A stretch of DNA of 64,000 bases from assembly GCF_024753135.1 (NCBI RefSeq), contig NZ_JANUGP010000030.1, forward strand, positions 22,470-86,469, given 5' to 3'. The notes under the pieces were generated by a model. That model made no database searches and was not told the DNA's origin. It saw nothing but the letters and a program-made list of their open reading frames with translations. Position 1 is the stretch's first letter; each line of letters begins with the position of its first letter. A program made the translations under genes and the position numbers. Below are positions 50,286-59,001 of the stretch, one piece after another. The stretch comes from Streptomyces pyxinicus. GTDB lineage: Bacteria > Actinomycetota > Actinomycetes > Streptomycetales > Streptomycetaceae.

Positions 50286-51176
50286 CGCGTCGATGCTGAA
50301 GGGGAGGTCGTCGAAGCCGGCCACGGAGACGTCCTCGGGGATGCGCAGGCCGGACTCGCGCAGCGCGGCGCACGCGCCGAGGGCGACGGAGTCGTTCGCC
50401 GCGACGACCGCCGTCAGCGAGGGGTCGCGGCGCAGCAGCTCCAGCGTGGCCTCGTGCCCGGAGCGGCGGTCGTAGCGGCCGTACACCGTCCAGCGGGCGT
50501 CCTCCTCGATGCCGGCGGCCCGCAGCGCGGCGCGGTGGCCCTCCAGGCGGTGCCGGGTCGTGGTGCGGTCGGCGGGGCCGGCGATGTAGCCGAGGCGCCG
50601 GTGCCCGAGGCCGACGAGGTGCTCGGTGAGCGCCCGCGCCCCGCCCCGGTTGTCGAAGGTCAGCGCGACGGCCCCGGTGTCCGGCACCGGCGGCCGGCCG
50701 CACAGCACCACCCGCGTCCCGGCCTCCGCCAGCCGCCGCAGCTTCGCCGCGACCGCCTCCGCGTGCGGCGCCGCCTCCACCGCCCCGCCGGTCAGCACCA
50801 CGGCCGCCGCCCGCTGCCGCTGGAGCAGGGTGAGGTAGGTCAGCTCCCGCTCCGGAGAGCCCCCGGTGTTGCAGACCACCGCGAGCCGCTCGCCGCCCGC
50901 CCGGCCGCCGGGCCCGCCGATCTCGCCCTGGATCGCGCTCGCCATGATCCCGAAGAACGGGTCGGCGATGTCGTTGACCAGGATGCCGACCAGGTCGGAG
51001 GTGGCGGCGGCGAGCGCGCTCGCGGGACCGTTGAGGACGTAGTCCAGCTCGTCCACGGCGCGCAGCACCCGTTCCCGGGTGGACGCGGCCACCGGGTAGT
51101 TGCCGTTCAGCACGCGCGACACCGTCGCGGGGGAGACCTGGGCGCGGGCCGCCACGTCCGCCAGGGTCACCGTCAT
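50130..51176 (-). CDS. LacI-family repressor of the adjacent sugar operon
   Basis: The 348-residue regulator has a helix-turn-helix and hinge (VTLADVAARAQVSPATVSRV, then DYVLNGPASALAAAT) and a sugar-binding core (VGILVNDIADPFFGIMASAI, DNRGGARALTEHLVGLGHRR, VAGFDDLPFSIDAVPALTTV). It is divergent from a three-gene oxidoreductase operon, with an AAGCGCTT palindrome in the gap, so local control is likely. The ATG at 51176 follows CGGAGGACGACGAG. The last 52 codons are repeated three more times downstream. Confidence 0.9.
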   Translation of the reverse strand: MTVTLADVAARAQVSPATVSRVLNGNYPVAASTRERVLRAVDELDYVLNGPASALAAATSDLVGILVNDIADPFFGIMASAIQGEIGGPGGRAGGERLAVVCNTGGSPERELTYLTLLQRQRAAAVVLTGGAVEAAPHAEAVAAKLRRLAEAGTRVVLCGRPPVPDTGAVALTFDNRGGARALTEHLVGLGHRRLGYIAGPADRTTTRHRLEGHRAALRAAGIEEDARWTVYGRYDRRSGHEATLELLRRDPSLTAVVAANDSVALGACAALRESGLRIPEDVSVAGFDDLPFSIDAVPALTTVRLPLAEAGARAGRIAMGREEPPPGGITSVRGELMVRGSAAAPRR

Positions 51177-51360
51177 CTCGTCGTCCTCCGGTCGCGCAGT
51201 GTCGTACGCCCACGTAGACAGCCACATCACGGTCCCGGTTCCGCCCCGGACCGTCGAGCCGACCCTAGTTCCCCCGGCCCCGCCTGTTCGCCCCCTCGAA
51301 CAACTCGAAGCGGACACGGTCTTGTACGGCGAGGGCGCGCGAACTAGCTTGGCAGTGATA

Positions 51361-51370
51361 GAAAGCGCTT
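51361..51370. promoter_or_regulatory. LacI-type operator upstream of the Gfo/Idh operon
   Basis: GAAAGCGCTT, within AGAAAGCGCTTGCT, has a perfect AAGCGCTT core (51363-51370) with the central CG typical of LacI-family operators. It lies 26 bp before the GTG of the first operon gene, a position that would block transcription. Assignment to the divergent LacI protein is inference. Confidence 0.6.
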
Positions 51371-51396
51371 GCTAGCAGAGTGAGTGAGGAACCGAC

Positions 51397-52548
51397 GTGA
51401 CACGCAAGACGGTCCGTATCGCCATGAACGGCGTCACCGGGCGCATGGGCTACCGCCAGCACCTGGTCCGCTCGATCCTCGCCCTGCGCGACCAGGGCGG
51501 CCTGGACCTCGGCGACGGCACCGTGCTGTGGCCCGAGCCGGTGCTGCTCGGCCGCCGCGAGGGCGCCCTGCGGGAGATCGCCGAGCGGCACGGCCTGGAG
51601 CACGTCGCCACCGACCTGGACGCCGTCCTCGCCGACCCCTCCGTGGAGATCTACTTCGACGCCCAGGTCACCTCCGCCCGCGAGGAGTCGATCCGCGCGG
51701 CGATCGCCGCCGGCAAGCACGTCTACACCGAGAAGCCCACCGCGACCGGCCTCGACGGCGCCCTCGCCCTCGCCCGCCTCGCCCACGCCCGGGGCATCCG
51801 GCACGGCGTCGTCCAGGACAAGCTGTTCCTGCCGGGCCTGCGCAAGCTGAAGCGGCTGGTCGACGGCGGCTTCTTCGGCCGGATCCTGTCCGTGCGCGGC
51901 GAGTTCGGCTACTGGGTCTTCGAGGGCGACTGGCAGCCCGCCCAGCGCCCCTCCTGGAACTACCGCGCGCAGGACGGCGGAGGCATCGTCGTCGACATGT
52001 TCCCGCACTGGGAGTACGTGCTGCACGAGCTGTTCGGCCGCGTCACCTCCGTCCAGGCCCTGGCCACCACCCACGTCCCGCAGCGCTGGGACGAGCACGG
52101 CAAGCCCTACGACGCCACCGCCGACGACGCCGCCTACGGGGTCTTCGAGATCGAGGGCGGGATCATCGCGCAGATCAACTCCTCCTGGGCGGTCCGCGTC
52201 CACCGCGACGAACTGGTCGAGTTCCAGGTCGACGGCACCGAGGGCTCGGCCGTCGCCGGACTGCGCGGCTGCCGGGCCCAGCACCGCTCCGCCACCCCCA
52301 AGCCGGTGTGGAACCCGGACGTCCCGGCGACCGAGGCGTTCCGCGAGCAGTGGCAGGAGGTGCCCGACAACGCCGAGTTCGACAACGGCTTCAAGGCCCA
52401 GTGGGAGCTGTTCCTCAAACACGTGTACGCCGACGGGCCGTACCACTGGGACCTGCTCGCCGGCGCCCGTGGCGTCCAGCTCGCCGAACTCGGCCTCAGG
52501 TCCTCCGCCGAGGGCCGCCGCCTCGCCGTCCCGGAGATCGCGCTGTGA
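51397..52548 (+). CDS. Gfo/Idh/MocA-family NAD(P)-dependent oxidoreductase
   Basis: This 383-residue dehydrogenase has an N-terminal Rossmann domain (VRIAMNGVTGRMGYRQHLVR, an atypical G-x-T-G-x-M-G loop), the EKP motif (HVYTEKPTATGLDGAL), and a C-terminal alpha/beta domain with GGGIVVDMFPHWEYV carrying Asp and His of the active site. Such enzymes oxidise or epimerise sugars and cyclitols. It is first of three genes joined by 4-bp GTGA overlaps with a DUF993 protein and a TIM-barrel epimerase. The substrate is not known. GTG 51397 follows GAGGA. Confidence 0.88.
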   Translation: MTRKTVRIAMNGVTGRMGYRQHLVRSILALRDQGGLDLGDGTVLWPEPVLLGRREGALREIAERHGLEHVATDLDAVLADPSVEIYFDAQVTSAREESIRAAIAAGKHVYTEKPTATGLDGALALARLAHARGIRHGVVQDKLFLPGLRKLKRLVDGGFFGRILSVRGEFGYWVFEGDWQPAQRPSWNYRAQDGGGIVVDMFPHWEYVLHELFGRVTSVQALATTHVPQRWDEHGKPYDATADDAAYGVFEIEGGIIAQINSSWAVRVHRDELVEFQVDGTEGSAVAGLRGCRAQHRSATPKPVWNPDVPATEAFREQWQEVPDNAEFDNGFKAQWELFLKHVYADGPYHWDLLAGARGVQLAELGLRSSAEGRRLAVPEIAL

Positions 52549-53696
52549 CCCTCCGGCTCCCGGCCCCCGACGGCACCTCGCGGCCGTACGAGCCGCGCAC
52601 CGAACCCCTGGCCCTCACGCCGGGCGCCCCGCTCGCCTCCCGGGCGGTGTTCTCGGCGGCCCACGTCGTCGCCGACCCCTTCGCCGACGTCTCGCCCGAC
52701 GGGCCCGCCGCCGTCGACTGGGACGCCACCCTCGCCTTCCGCCGCCACCTGTGGTCGCACGGGCTCGCGGTCGCCGAGGCGATGGACACCGCCCAGCGCG
52801 GCATGGGCCTGGACTGGGCCGGCGCCGCCGAGCTGATCCGGCGCAGCGCGGCCGAGGCGCGCGCGGTCGGCGGCCGGATCGCCTGCGGGGCCGGCACCGA
52901 CCAGCTCACCGGCGGCACCCTGTCCGAGATCCGCGCGGCCTACGAGGAACAGCTCGCGGTGGTCGAGGACTCGGGCGCCCAGCCGATCCTGATGGCCTCC
53001 CGCGCCCTCGCCGCCACCGCCTCCGGACCCGAGGACTACCGGGAGCTGTACGGCCACCTGCTGCGCCAGTGCGCCGAGCCGGTGATCCTGCACTGGCTGG
53101 GCCCGATGTTCGACCCGGCGCTCACGGGCTACTGGGGCACTCCGGACCTGGACGCGGCGACCGAGGTGTTCCTCGACGTCGTCGCCGCGCATCCGGACAA
53201 GGTCGACGGCGTGAAGATCTCCCTGCTGGACGCCGGCCGCGAGGTCGCCCTGCGCCGCCGGCTGCCGCGCGGGGTGCGCTGCTACACGGGCGACGACTTC
53301 CACTACCCGGAGCTGATCGCCGGCGACGACCGGGGCTTCAGCCACGCCCTGCTCGGCGTCTTCGACCCGCTGGGCCCGCTCGCCGCCGAGGCGGTACGCG
53401 TCTTGGACACCGGGGACACGGCCGGCTTCCGGGCCCTGCTCGACCCCACGGTGGAGCTGTCCCGTCATCTCTTCCAGCCCCCGACCCGCTTCTACAAGAC
53501 GGGCGTGGTCCTGCTCGCCTGGCTCGCCGGCCACCAGAGCCACTTCACGATGGCCGGCGGCCTCCAGTCGGCCCGCTCCCTCCCGCATCTCGCCCGCGCC
53601 TACGAACTCGCCGACACCCTCGGCCTGTTCCCGGACCCCAAGCTCGCCGAGGAACGCATGCGCAACCTGCTCACCGTGTACGGGGTGGACCAGTGA
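52545..53696 (+). CDS. DUF993 protein, dihydrodipicolinate-synthase-like aldolase fold
   Basis: The 383-residue product matches DUF993, a family related to the DHDPS/NAL class I aldolases. HWLGPMFDPALTGYWGTPDL, VDGVKISLLDAGREVALRRR (Lys in KIS could be the Schiff-base residue) and CYTGDDFHYPELIAGDD are recognisable. It probably cleaves or rearranges the keto product of the upstream dehydrogenase. The GTG start overlaps the upstream stop by four bases and its own stop overlaps the next start likewise, so the three proteins should be made together. Confidence 0.85.
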   Translation: MTLRLPAPDGTSRPYEPRTEPLALTPGAPLASRAVFSAAHVVADPFADVSPDGPAAVDWDATLAFRRHLWSHGLAVAEAMDTAQRGMGLDWAGAAELIRRSAAEARAVGGRIACGAGTDQLTGGTLSEIRAAYEEQLAVVEDSGAQPILMASRALAATASGPEDYRELYGHLLRQCAEPVILHWLGPMFDPALTGYWGTPDLDAATEVFLDVVAAHPDKVDGVKISLLDAGREVALRRRLPRGVRCYTGDDFHYPELIAGDDRGFSHALLGVFDPLGPLAAEAVRVLDTGDTAGFRALLDPTVELSRHLFQPPTRFYKTGVVLLAWLAGHQSHFTMAGGLQSARSLPHLARAYELADTLGLFPDPKLAEERMRNLLTVYGVDQ

Positions 53697-54526
53697 CCGG
53701 CCTGGAGCGGTTCTCCGTCAACCAGATGACGGTCAGGCAACTGCCCCTGCCGGAACTGTTCTCGGCCTGCCGGGAACTGGGCGTCGGCCAGGTCGGCCTG
53801 TGGCGCGAGCCGGTACGGGAGTACGGCCTCACGGAGACCGCCGCCCTGGTCCGGGACGCGGGGCTGCGGGTGACCACCCTGTGCCGGGGCGGCTTCCTCA
53901 CCGCCACCGACCCCGAGGCGCGGGCGGCGGCCCTGGCCGACAACCGGCGGGCGGTCGTGGAGGCGGCCACGCTCGGCACGGACACCCTGGTCCTGGTCTC
54001 CGGCGGCCTTCCGCCCGGCGCGAAGGACCTGCGCGCGGCCCGCGAACGCGTCGCCGACGCCCTGACGGACCTCGCCCCGTACGCCGAGTCCCACGGCGTC
54101 CGCCTCGCCGTCGAGCCCCTGCACCCGATGTTGGCCGCCGACCGCTGCGTGGTCTCCACCCTCGACCAGGCGCTCGCCCTCGCCGAACGCTTCCCCGCCC
54201 ACCAGGTCGGCGTGGCCGTCGACACCTACCACGTGTGGTGGGACGACCGCGCGCCCGCCGCGATCGCCCGCGCGGGCGCGGCGGGCCGCCTCCACACCTT
54301 CCAGCTCGCCGACTGGACCACCCCGCTCCCGGCGGGCGTCCTCGACGGCCGCGGCCAACTCGGCGACGGCTCGGTGGACTTCGGTGAGTGGCAGCGCCAC
54401 GTGGACGCGGCCGGCTACACCGGCCCCGTCGAGGTCGAACTCTTCAACGAGCACCTGTGGGCCCGGGACGGCCGGGAGGTGCTGGCGGAGACGGTGGCGC
54501 GGTTCCGGAAGTGTGCCGGCGGATAG
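53693..54526 (+). CDS. Sugar phosphate isomerase/epimerase family TIM barrel
   Basis: This 277-residue xylose-isomerase-like protein opens ERFSVNQMTVRQLPLPELFS and has metal-ligand segments RLAVEPLHPMLAADRCVV, VGVAVDTYHVWWD, LHTFQLADWTTPLP and GPVEVELFNEHLWARDG. It is the third enzyme of the LacI-controlled operon and could interconvert a keto-sugar before or after the dehydrogenase step. No sugar transporter is in the operon; import may rely on another locus. The GTG overlaps the DUF993 stop by four bases. Confidence 0.85.
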   Translation: MTGLERFSVNQMTVRQLPLPELFSACRELGVGQVGLWREPVREYGLTETAALVRDAGLRVTTLCRGGFLTATDPEARAAALADNRRAVVEAATLGTDTLVLVSGGLPPGAKDLRAARERVADALTDLAPYAESHGVRLAVEPLHPMLAADRCVVSTLDQALALAERFPAHQVGVAVDTYHVWWDDRAPAAIARAGAAGRLHTFQLADWTTPLPAGVLDGRGQLGDGSVDFGEWQRHVDAAGYTGPVEVELFNEHLWARDGREVLAETVARFRKCAGG

Positions 54527-55058
54527 ATCAATTTCTTTGCTCACTCAAATGATCGATTACTCATGGGCGCGGTGTCGGGGCGATTCCGGTGCTGCGGACT
54601 GGTTTGCTCCCGAGAACTGTTTCCGCATCCGAGCCTCCGGATTGTCAGTGCCGTGCTGTACGATCCGCGGCCCTCTCCCGGCGGATGGGGTTACGCGCCG
54701 GTAGATGGGGGCGATCCGGGCATCTGTGCACTCGATCGGGTGTGCCTTCCGTCACTATGGCCTGGGTCACCTTGATGGCGAATGGCATTTCTGAGCTGCC
54801 CAAATACTGGTGTCAGGGCCGGAATCGCTGATCCCCTATGTGTTCCGACGTGTTTTCGGGTGTCGCGAACGGCCTTGTGAACAAGGCAAGATGGGGGGCG
54901 TCGACGCGCGAGATGGTGAGCATCGCCAATTCGGCGGGCTCACGAGAGGCGCGGAGGCAGGGAGAAGGCCCCATCCCCGGCCGGGAAGCTGAAGGGATGA
55001 GGCCCTCTGGCAACACCAGCACAGGGTGGGCCCCGGTCGTCAGGCCGGGGCTCTTCCC
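54527..55058 (+). other. 532-bp gene-poor region with hairpins; possible small RNA
   Basis: The first 300 bp have lower GC than the neighbours (for example around 54530-54560) and no convincing gene. At 54967-55004 GGCCCCATCCC pairs with GGGATGAGGCC, and at 55030-55051 GCCCCGG pairs with CCGGGGC, followed by a pyrimidine stretch like a terminator. A possible -10 (AAGAT) lies near 54889. A structured transcript of about 160 nt ending near 55055 is conceivable. Open frames here run through the terminator and look spurious. Confidence 0.35.
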
Positions 55059-55178
55059 TTAGTGGCTCAGGAATTCACGCACGATCTTGTAGATCGCGAA
55101 GATCGTCCCGAGCCAGCGGACCTTGCGGTAGAGCCGGTCCGCCTTGCCGTTCTGGTGCCCCTCCGGCTGTTCAGCCAT
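55059..55178 (-). CDS. 39-residue protein, unknown function
   Basis: The frame starts ATG 55178 after an AAAGGGGG ribosome binding site and encodes MAEQPEGHQNGKADRLYRKV followed by RWLGTIFAIYKIVREFLSH, ending in TAA. The N-half is hydrophilic; the C-half can form an amphipathic or short membrane-associated helix with Arg and Lys at its ends. The good ribosome binding site and the terminator right after the stop argue for a real gene. I recognise no family. Confidence 0.55.
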   Translation of the reverse strand: MAEQPEGHQNGKADRLYRKVRWLGTIFAIYKIVREFLSH

Positions 55179-55640
55179 CGGGCCGCCCCCTTTCTGGTCC
55201 ACGTTCGTGAACCCCGCGGGGCTTCACGACCTCTCGCGGATCCTCCGGGGAGCGGTGATAGCGCACTACAGTACCGGCGCCAAGGCGACCCATGGTGCGC
55301 ACGAGGCGCGGATGCGTCCCGCCTGCGGCCGGTTCGTCCGGCGCCGCACGGCGCCTCGGCCGGTGTGATCGCCACATATGTGGCGGTCGCCTCAACTGCC
55401 TGCGGTTTTAGGCTTGTTCGGCCTGGGGGGCGGGTTCCGGTTCCCGCCCGCCGAGTCGCGTAAATCACACTCCGGAGGTGACGGCATCTCCGCTGAAGTC
55501 CGTATCCGGGTGTCACTGATGGCATTCGTTCCGACCAATGTGGTCGACAACCGCCCTACAGCAGGGACCAGTTCGGTCACATCAGGTCGATCGGCGACGG
55601 TTCGGACAGAAGGACCGGCCCCGGTTCCCCGTCGGCCGCC
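55179..55640. other. 462-bp region between the small gene and rbsD, with a 16-bp palindrome
   Basis: CGCCACATATGTGGCG (55370-55385) is a perfect palindrome, the kind of sequence bound by dimeric regulators. It lies about 190 bp upstream of the 39-residue gene and 270 bp beyond the rbsD stop. Weak open frames on either strand lack ribosome binding sites and family features. I see no other element. Confidence 0.5.
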
Positions 55641-56021
55641 TCAGAAGAACACCCCGCACCGCAGCAGCACGTTCGCGTACGGCCGGGCCTCGCCGGTGCG
55701 CACGACCAGCCGCGCGCCCGCCGACAACTCCTTCAGCCGCTCGTGCGGGACCAGGGTGAGGCCGGGGAAACGGTCCTCCAGCAGGGTGCGGTGGGCGCCT
55801 TCCAGCTCCCGTGCCGCCGTAGCGCCCTCCACCACCAGCTCGGCCAGCAGACCGTCCAGCACCTCCGCGAAGGACGGCACACCGGCCCGGAAGGCGAGGT
55901 CCGCCAGCCGGGGACCGTCCGGGATCGGCATGCCCGCGTCGCACACCAGCACCTCGTGGCCGTGGCCCAGTTCGGCCAGGGCGCCCGCCAGGTGGCGGTT
56001 GAGGATGCCCGCCTTCTTCAC
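55641..56021 (-). CDS. rbsD: D-ribose pyranase
   Basis: The 126-residue enzyme begins VKKAGILNRHLAGALAELGH, with the catalytic His of the RbsD family, and continues HEVLVCDAGMPIPDGPRLAD. It ends ANVLLRCGVFF, the usual C-terminal strand that closes the active site. It interconverts pyranose and furanose forms of ribose so that the kinase gets its substrate. It is the last gene of the rbs operon; its GTG overlaps the rbsK stop by four bases. Confidence 0.95.
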   Translation of the reverse strand: MKKAGILNRHLAGALAELGHGHEVLVCDAGMPIPDGPRLADLAFRAGVPSFAEVLDGLLAELVVEGATAARELEGAHRTLLEDRFPGLTLVPHERLKELSAGARLVVRTGEARPYANVLLRCGVFF

Positions 56022-56920
56022 AGCGCCTCGACCTCCGCGGCCGTGGGGTACGACTCCTGCGCGCCCCGCCGGGTCACCGCGGCCGCACCGACCCGCGCCG
56101 CGTACGCCGCCGCCGCGGGCAGATCCGCGCCCGCGCCCAGCTTCCAGGCCAGCGCGGCCGTGAACGCGTCCCCGGCACCGGTGGTGTCCACCGCGGCCAC
56201 CTTCACCGACGGCACCCGGACCGCGCCCGAGCCGTCGCACACCAGCGCCCCTTCGCCGCCCAGCGTCACGACCACCGAGCGCGGGCCCTCGGCCAGCAGC
56301 AGCCGCGCCCAGTCCTCGGGTTCGCCGCCCGTCCGGTCCGCGCCGAGGATGACACGGGCCTCGTGCTCGTTGACGATCAGCGGATCGCAGGCCGCCAGGA
56401 CCTCCGCCGGCAGCGGACGCGGCGGGGACGGGTTCAGCACGAACCGGGAGTCCGGCGCCAGGTTCCGCACCACCTCCACCACCGTCTCCAACGGGATCTC
56501 CAACTGCGCCGACACCACCCGGGAGGCCCCCACCAGAGCGGCCGAGTCCCGTACGTCCCCCGGCGTGAGCCGGCCGTTGGCGCCCGGCGACACCACGATG
56601 CTGTTGTCCCCGGACGGGTCCACGGTGATCAGCGCGACCCCGGTCGGCGCCCCGCCCGCCAGGACACCGGCCGTGTCCACACCGGCCGCGCGCAGGGAGT
56701 CCAGCAGCAGCCGGCCGTGACCGTCCTCGCCGACCCGCGCCAGCAGGGCCGTACGCGCGCCGAGCCGGGCGGCGGCGACCGCCTGGTTCGCGCCCTTGCC
56801 GCCCGGGTGCACGGCGAGGTCGCCGCCGAGCACCGTCTCCCCGGCGGCCGGCCGCCGCTCGACGTCGATCACCAGGTCGGCGTTGGCCGAGCCCACCACC
56901 AACAGGTCGTAGTCATCCAT
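56018..56920 (-). CDS. rbsK: Ribokinase
   Basis: This 300-residue PfkB-family kinase phosphorylates ribose to ribose-5-phosphate. DLLVVGSANADLVIDVERRP, GGKGANQAVAAARLGA (signature 1) and VDTTGAGDAFTAALAW (signature 2 with the catalytic Asp) are clear, and NEHEA is the magnesium/phosphate motif. The ATG at 56920 is preceded by GGGGAG. It is 131 bp downstream of the rbsCB fusion gene, the only loose junction in the operon, and is coupled to rbsD by a 4-bp overlap. Confidence 0.95.
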   Translation of the reverse strand: MDDYDLLVVGSANADLVIDVERRPAAGETVLGGDLAVHPGGKGANQAVAAARLGARTALLARVGEDGHGRLLLDSLRAAGVDTAGVLAGGAPTGVALITVDPSGDNSIVVSPGANGRLTPGDVRDSAALVGASRVVSAQLEIPLETVVEVVRNLAPDSRFVLNPSPPRPLPAEVLAACDPLIVNEHEARVILGADRTGGEPEDWARLLLAEGPRSVVVTLGGEGALVCDGSGAVRVPSVKVAAVDTTGAGDAFTAALAWKLGAGADLPAAAAYAARVGAAAVTRRGAQESYPTAAEVEAL

Positions 56921-57051
56921 CAGTCGACTCCCCACACATTCATCCCCGTCATCCCCGTCGTCCCTCTCCCCGCGACCGCGGCGGACGGCCGCCCCGTGAC
57001 CGCGGCCGGCCGACCGCCCGTGTCGTCGCACTCAGTCGCGCTCAGTCCCGC

Positions 57052-59001
57052 TCAGCCGCTGAAGCCGGCCACGTTGTCCTTCGTGACCACCTTCACCGGC
57101 ACCTTCACCGTCTGCGCCACCTTCTTGCCCTGGACCGCCTTGAGCGCGTTGTCCACGGCGATCCGGCCGAGCTGGCTCGGCTGCTGGGCGACCGACGCGT
57201 GCAGCGTGCCGTCCTTGACCGCCTTCAGTCCGTCCGGGGTGCCGTCGAAGCCGACGACCTGCACCGACGTGCCGGCCTTGGAACCGAGCGCCTTGATCGC
57301 GCCGAGCGCCATCTCGTCGTTCGCGGCGATCACGCCCTGCACGTCCGGGTGGGCCTGGAGCAGGTTCGACATCACGTCGAGCCCCTTGGTGCGGTCGAAG
57401 TCGGCGGGCTGCTGGGCCACCACCCGGATACCCGGGTAGGCCTTGAGACCCTTGGCGAAGCCGGCCGCCCGCTCGCGCGCCGCCGAGGTGCCCGCCTGGC
57501 CCTGGAGGATGGCGATCCTGCCCCGGCCGCCCAGCTTCTCGGCGATCGTCTTCGCCGCCTGCTCACCGCCGGCCACGTTGTCGGAGGCCACCAGCGCGTC
57601 CACGGAGGCCTTGTTGACGCCCCGGTCGACGGCGATGACCGGGATACCCGCCTTGCCGGCGGCCTTGACGGAGTTGCTCGCGGCGTCCGAGTCGACCGGG
57701 TTGACGATGATCGAGCCCAGGCCCGAACTGGTGAAGTTCTGAAGCTGGTTGGCCTGCTGGGAGGCGTCGTTCTGGGCGTCCGTGACGGTCAGGTCCACGC
57801 CCCGCTTCTTCGCCTCGGCCTGCGCGCCGGACCGGATCTGCACGAAGAACGGGTTGTTCAGCGTGGACAGCGACAGGCCCATCTTCGGCGTCGTCGAGGA
57901 CGAGGAGCCGTGCAGGAAGGAGGTTGCGCCGACGATCGCCACCGTGACCACGGCCGCGAGCGCGTACGTCGCCGCCTGCTTGCCCTTGGGGCCCCCGCCG
58001 CCGCTGGTCACCGGGGTCGCCCCGGCCTTGCGGCGCACGGTGTCCAGCAGCACGGCCAGCGCGATGACGACACCGATGACGACCTGCTGCCAGAACGCGG
58101 AGACGTTCAGCAGGTTGAGGCCGTTGCGCAGCACCGCGAGGATCAGCGCGCCGATCAGCGTGCCCGAGGCCTTGCCGGTACCGCCCGCGAGCGAGGCACC
58201 GCCGATGACGACGGCGGCGATGGCGTCCAGCTCGTAGCCGTCGGCGGCCTGCGGCTGCGCCGAGGACAGCCGGGAGGCCAGGACGACGCCCGCGACCGCC
58301 GCGAACACACCGGACAGGGCGTAGATCGCGAGCTTCTGCCGCTTCACCCGCAGCCCCGAGAGCCGGGCCGCCTCCTCGTTGCCCCCGATCGCGTACATGG
58401 AACGGCCGATGTACGTGCGCCCGAGCACGACCGCCGCGATCACGCCCATCAGCACCATGACCAGCACCGGCACCGGCAGCCAGTCGCCCAGCGTGTCACC
58501 GAGGTGCGAGACCGAGTCGGGGAACGGGATCGGCACGCCCCCGGAGATCACCAGCGACAGACCGCGCGCCACCGACAGCATGGCGAGGGTCGCGATGAAC
58601 GGCGGCAGCTTGCCGTAGGCGATCAGGAAGCCGTTCACCAGTCCGGCCGCGACGCCGGTGGCGACGGCCAGCACGAGCGCCAGGAACACCGGCACGCCGT
58701 GACTGGTGGCGCTCCAGGCCAGCACGGTCGCCGACAGCGCGGCCACCGAGCCCACCGACAGGTCGATGCCCGCCGAGACGATCACGAACGTGACACCGAA
58801 GGCCAGGATCGCCGTCACGGCTGCCTGGACACCGATGTTGAGCAGGTTGTCCGTCGTCAGGAAGTCACCGGACAGCGCCGACAGGGCGACGACCAGGACG
58901 ATCAGCGCGGTCAGCGCGCCGTTGTCGAGCAGCAGCCGGCGCAGGCCGCCGCCCCGGGCGCCACTCGCGCCCGTCGAGCTCTTGAGCGTGTCAGTGGCCA
59001 C
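57052..59001 (-). CDS. rbsCB: Ribose ABC permease fused to substrate-binding protein (RbsC-RbsB)
   Basis: The 649-residue protein has an N-terminal RbsC-type permease (about 1-325) with FVIVSAGIDLSVGSVAALSA, PPFIATLAMLSVARGLSLVI, YAIGGNEEAARLSGL and AVVIGGASLAGGTG. A Gly-rich linker (about 331-340), an extra membrane helix (about 343-364, QAATYALAAVVTVAIVGATS) and a full RbsB-type binding domain (about 374-649: STLNNPFFVQIRSG, VNPVDSDAASNSVKAA, GVIAANDEMALGAIKAL) follow. The binding protein is therefore tethered to the permease instead of being a lipoprotein. GTG 59001 follows AAGGAGG and overlaps the rbsA stop by 11 bases. Confidence 0.95.
   Translation of the reverse strand: MATDTLKSSTGASGARGGGLRRLLLDNGALTALIVLVVALSALSGDFLTTDNLLNIGVQAAVTAILAFGVTFVIVSAGIDLSVGSVAALSATVLAWSATSHGVPVFLALVLAVATGVAAGLVNGFLIAYGKLPPFIATLAMLSVARGLSLVISGGVPIPFPDSVSHLGDTLGDWLPVPVLVMVLMGVIAAVVLGRTYIGRSMYAIGGNEEAARLSGLRVKRQKLAIYALSGVFAAVAGVVLASRLSSAQPQAADGYELDAIAAVVIGGASLAGGTGKASGTLIGALILAVLRNGLNLLNVSAFWQQVVIGVVIALAVLLDTVRRKAGATPVTSGGGGPKGKQAATYALAAVVTVAIVGATSFLHGSSSSTTPKMGLSLSTLNNPFFVQIRSGAQAEAKKRGVDLTVTDAQNDASQQANQLQNFTSSGLGSIIVNPVDSDAASNSVKAAGKAGIPVIAVDRGVNKASVDALVASDNVAGGEQAAKTIAEKLGGRGRIAILQGQAGTSAARERAAGFAKGLKAYPGIRVVAQQPADFDRTKGLDVMSNLLQAHPDVQGVIAANDEMALGAIKALGSKAGTSVQVVGFDGTPDGLKAVKDGTLHASVAQQPSQLGRIAVDNALKAVQGKKVAQTVKVPVKVVTKDNVAGFSG

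Noticed and set aside
54838..55062. A 74-codon plus-strand frame in the gene-poor region
   Set aside because: It runs through both hairpins and the putative terminator, has no ribosome binding site and no recognisable features.
55392..55580. A 62-codon minus-strand frame upstream of the 39-residue gene
   Set aside because: No ribosome binding site at its GTG start and Pro-rich random-looking content; not enough to call a gene.
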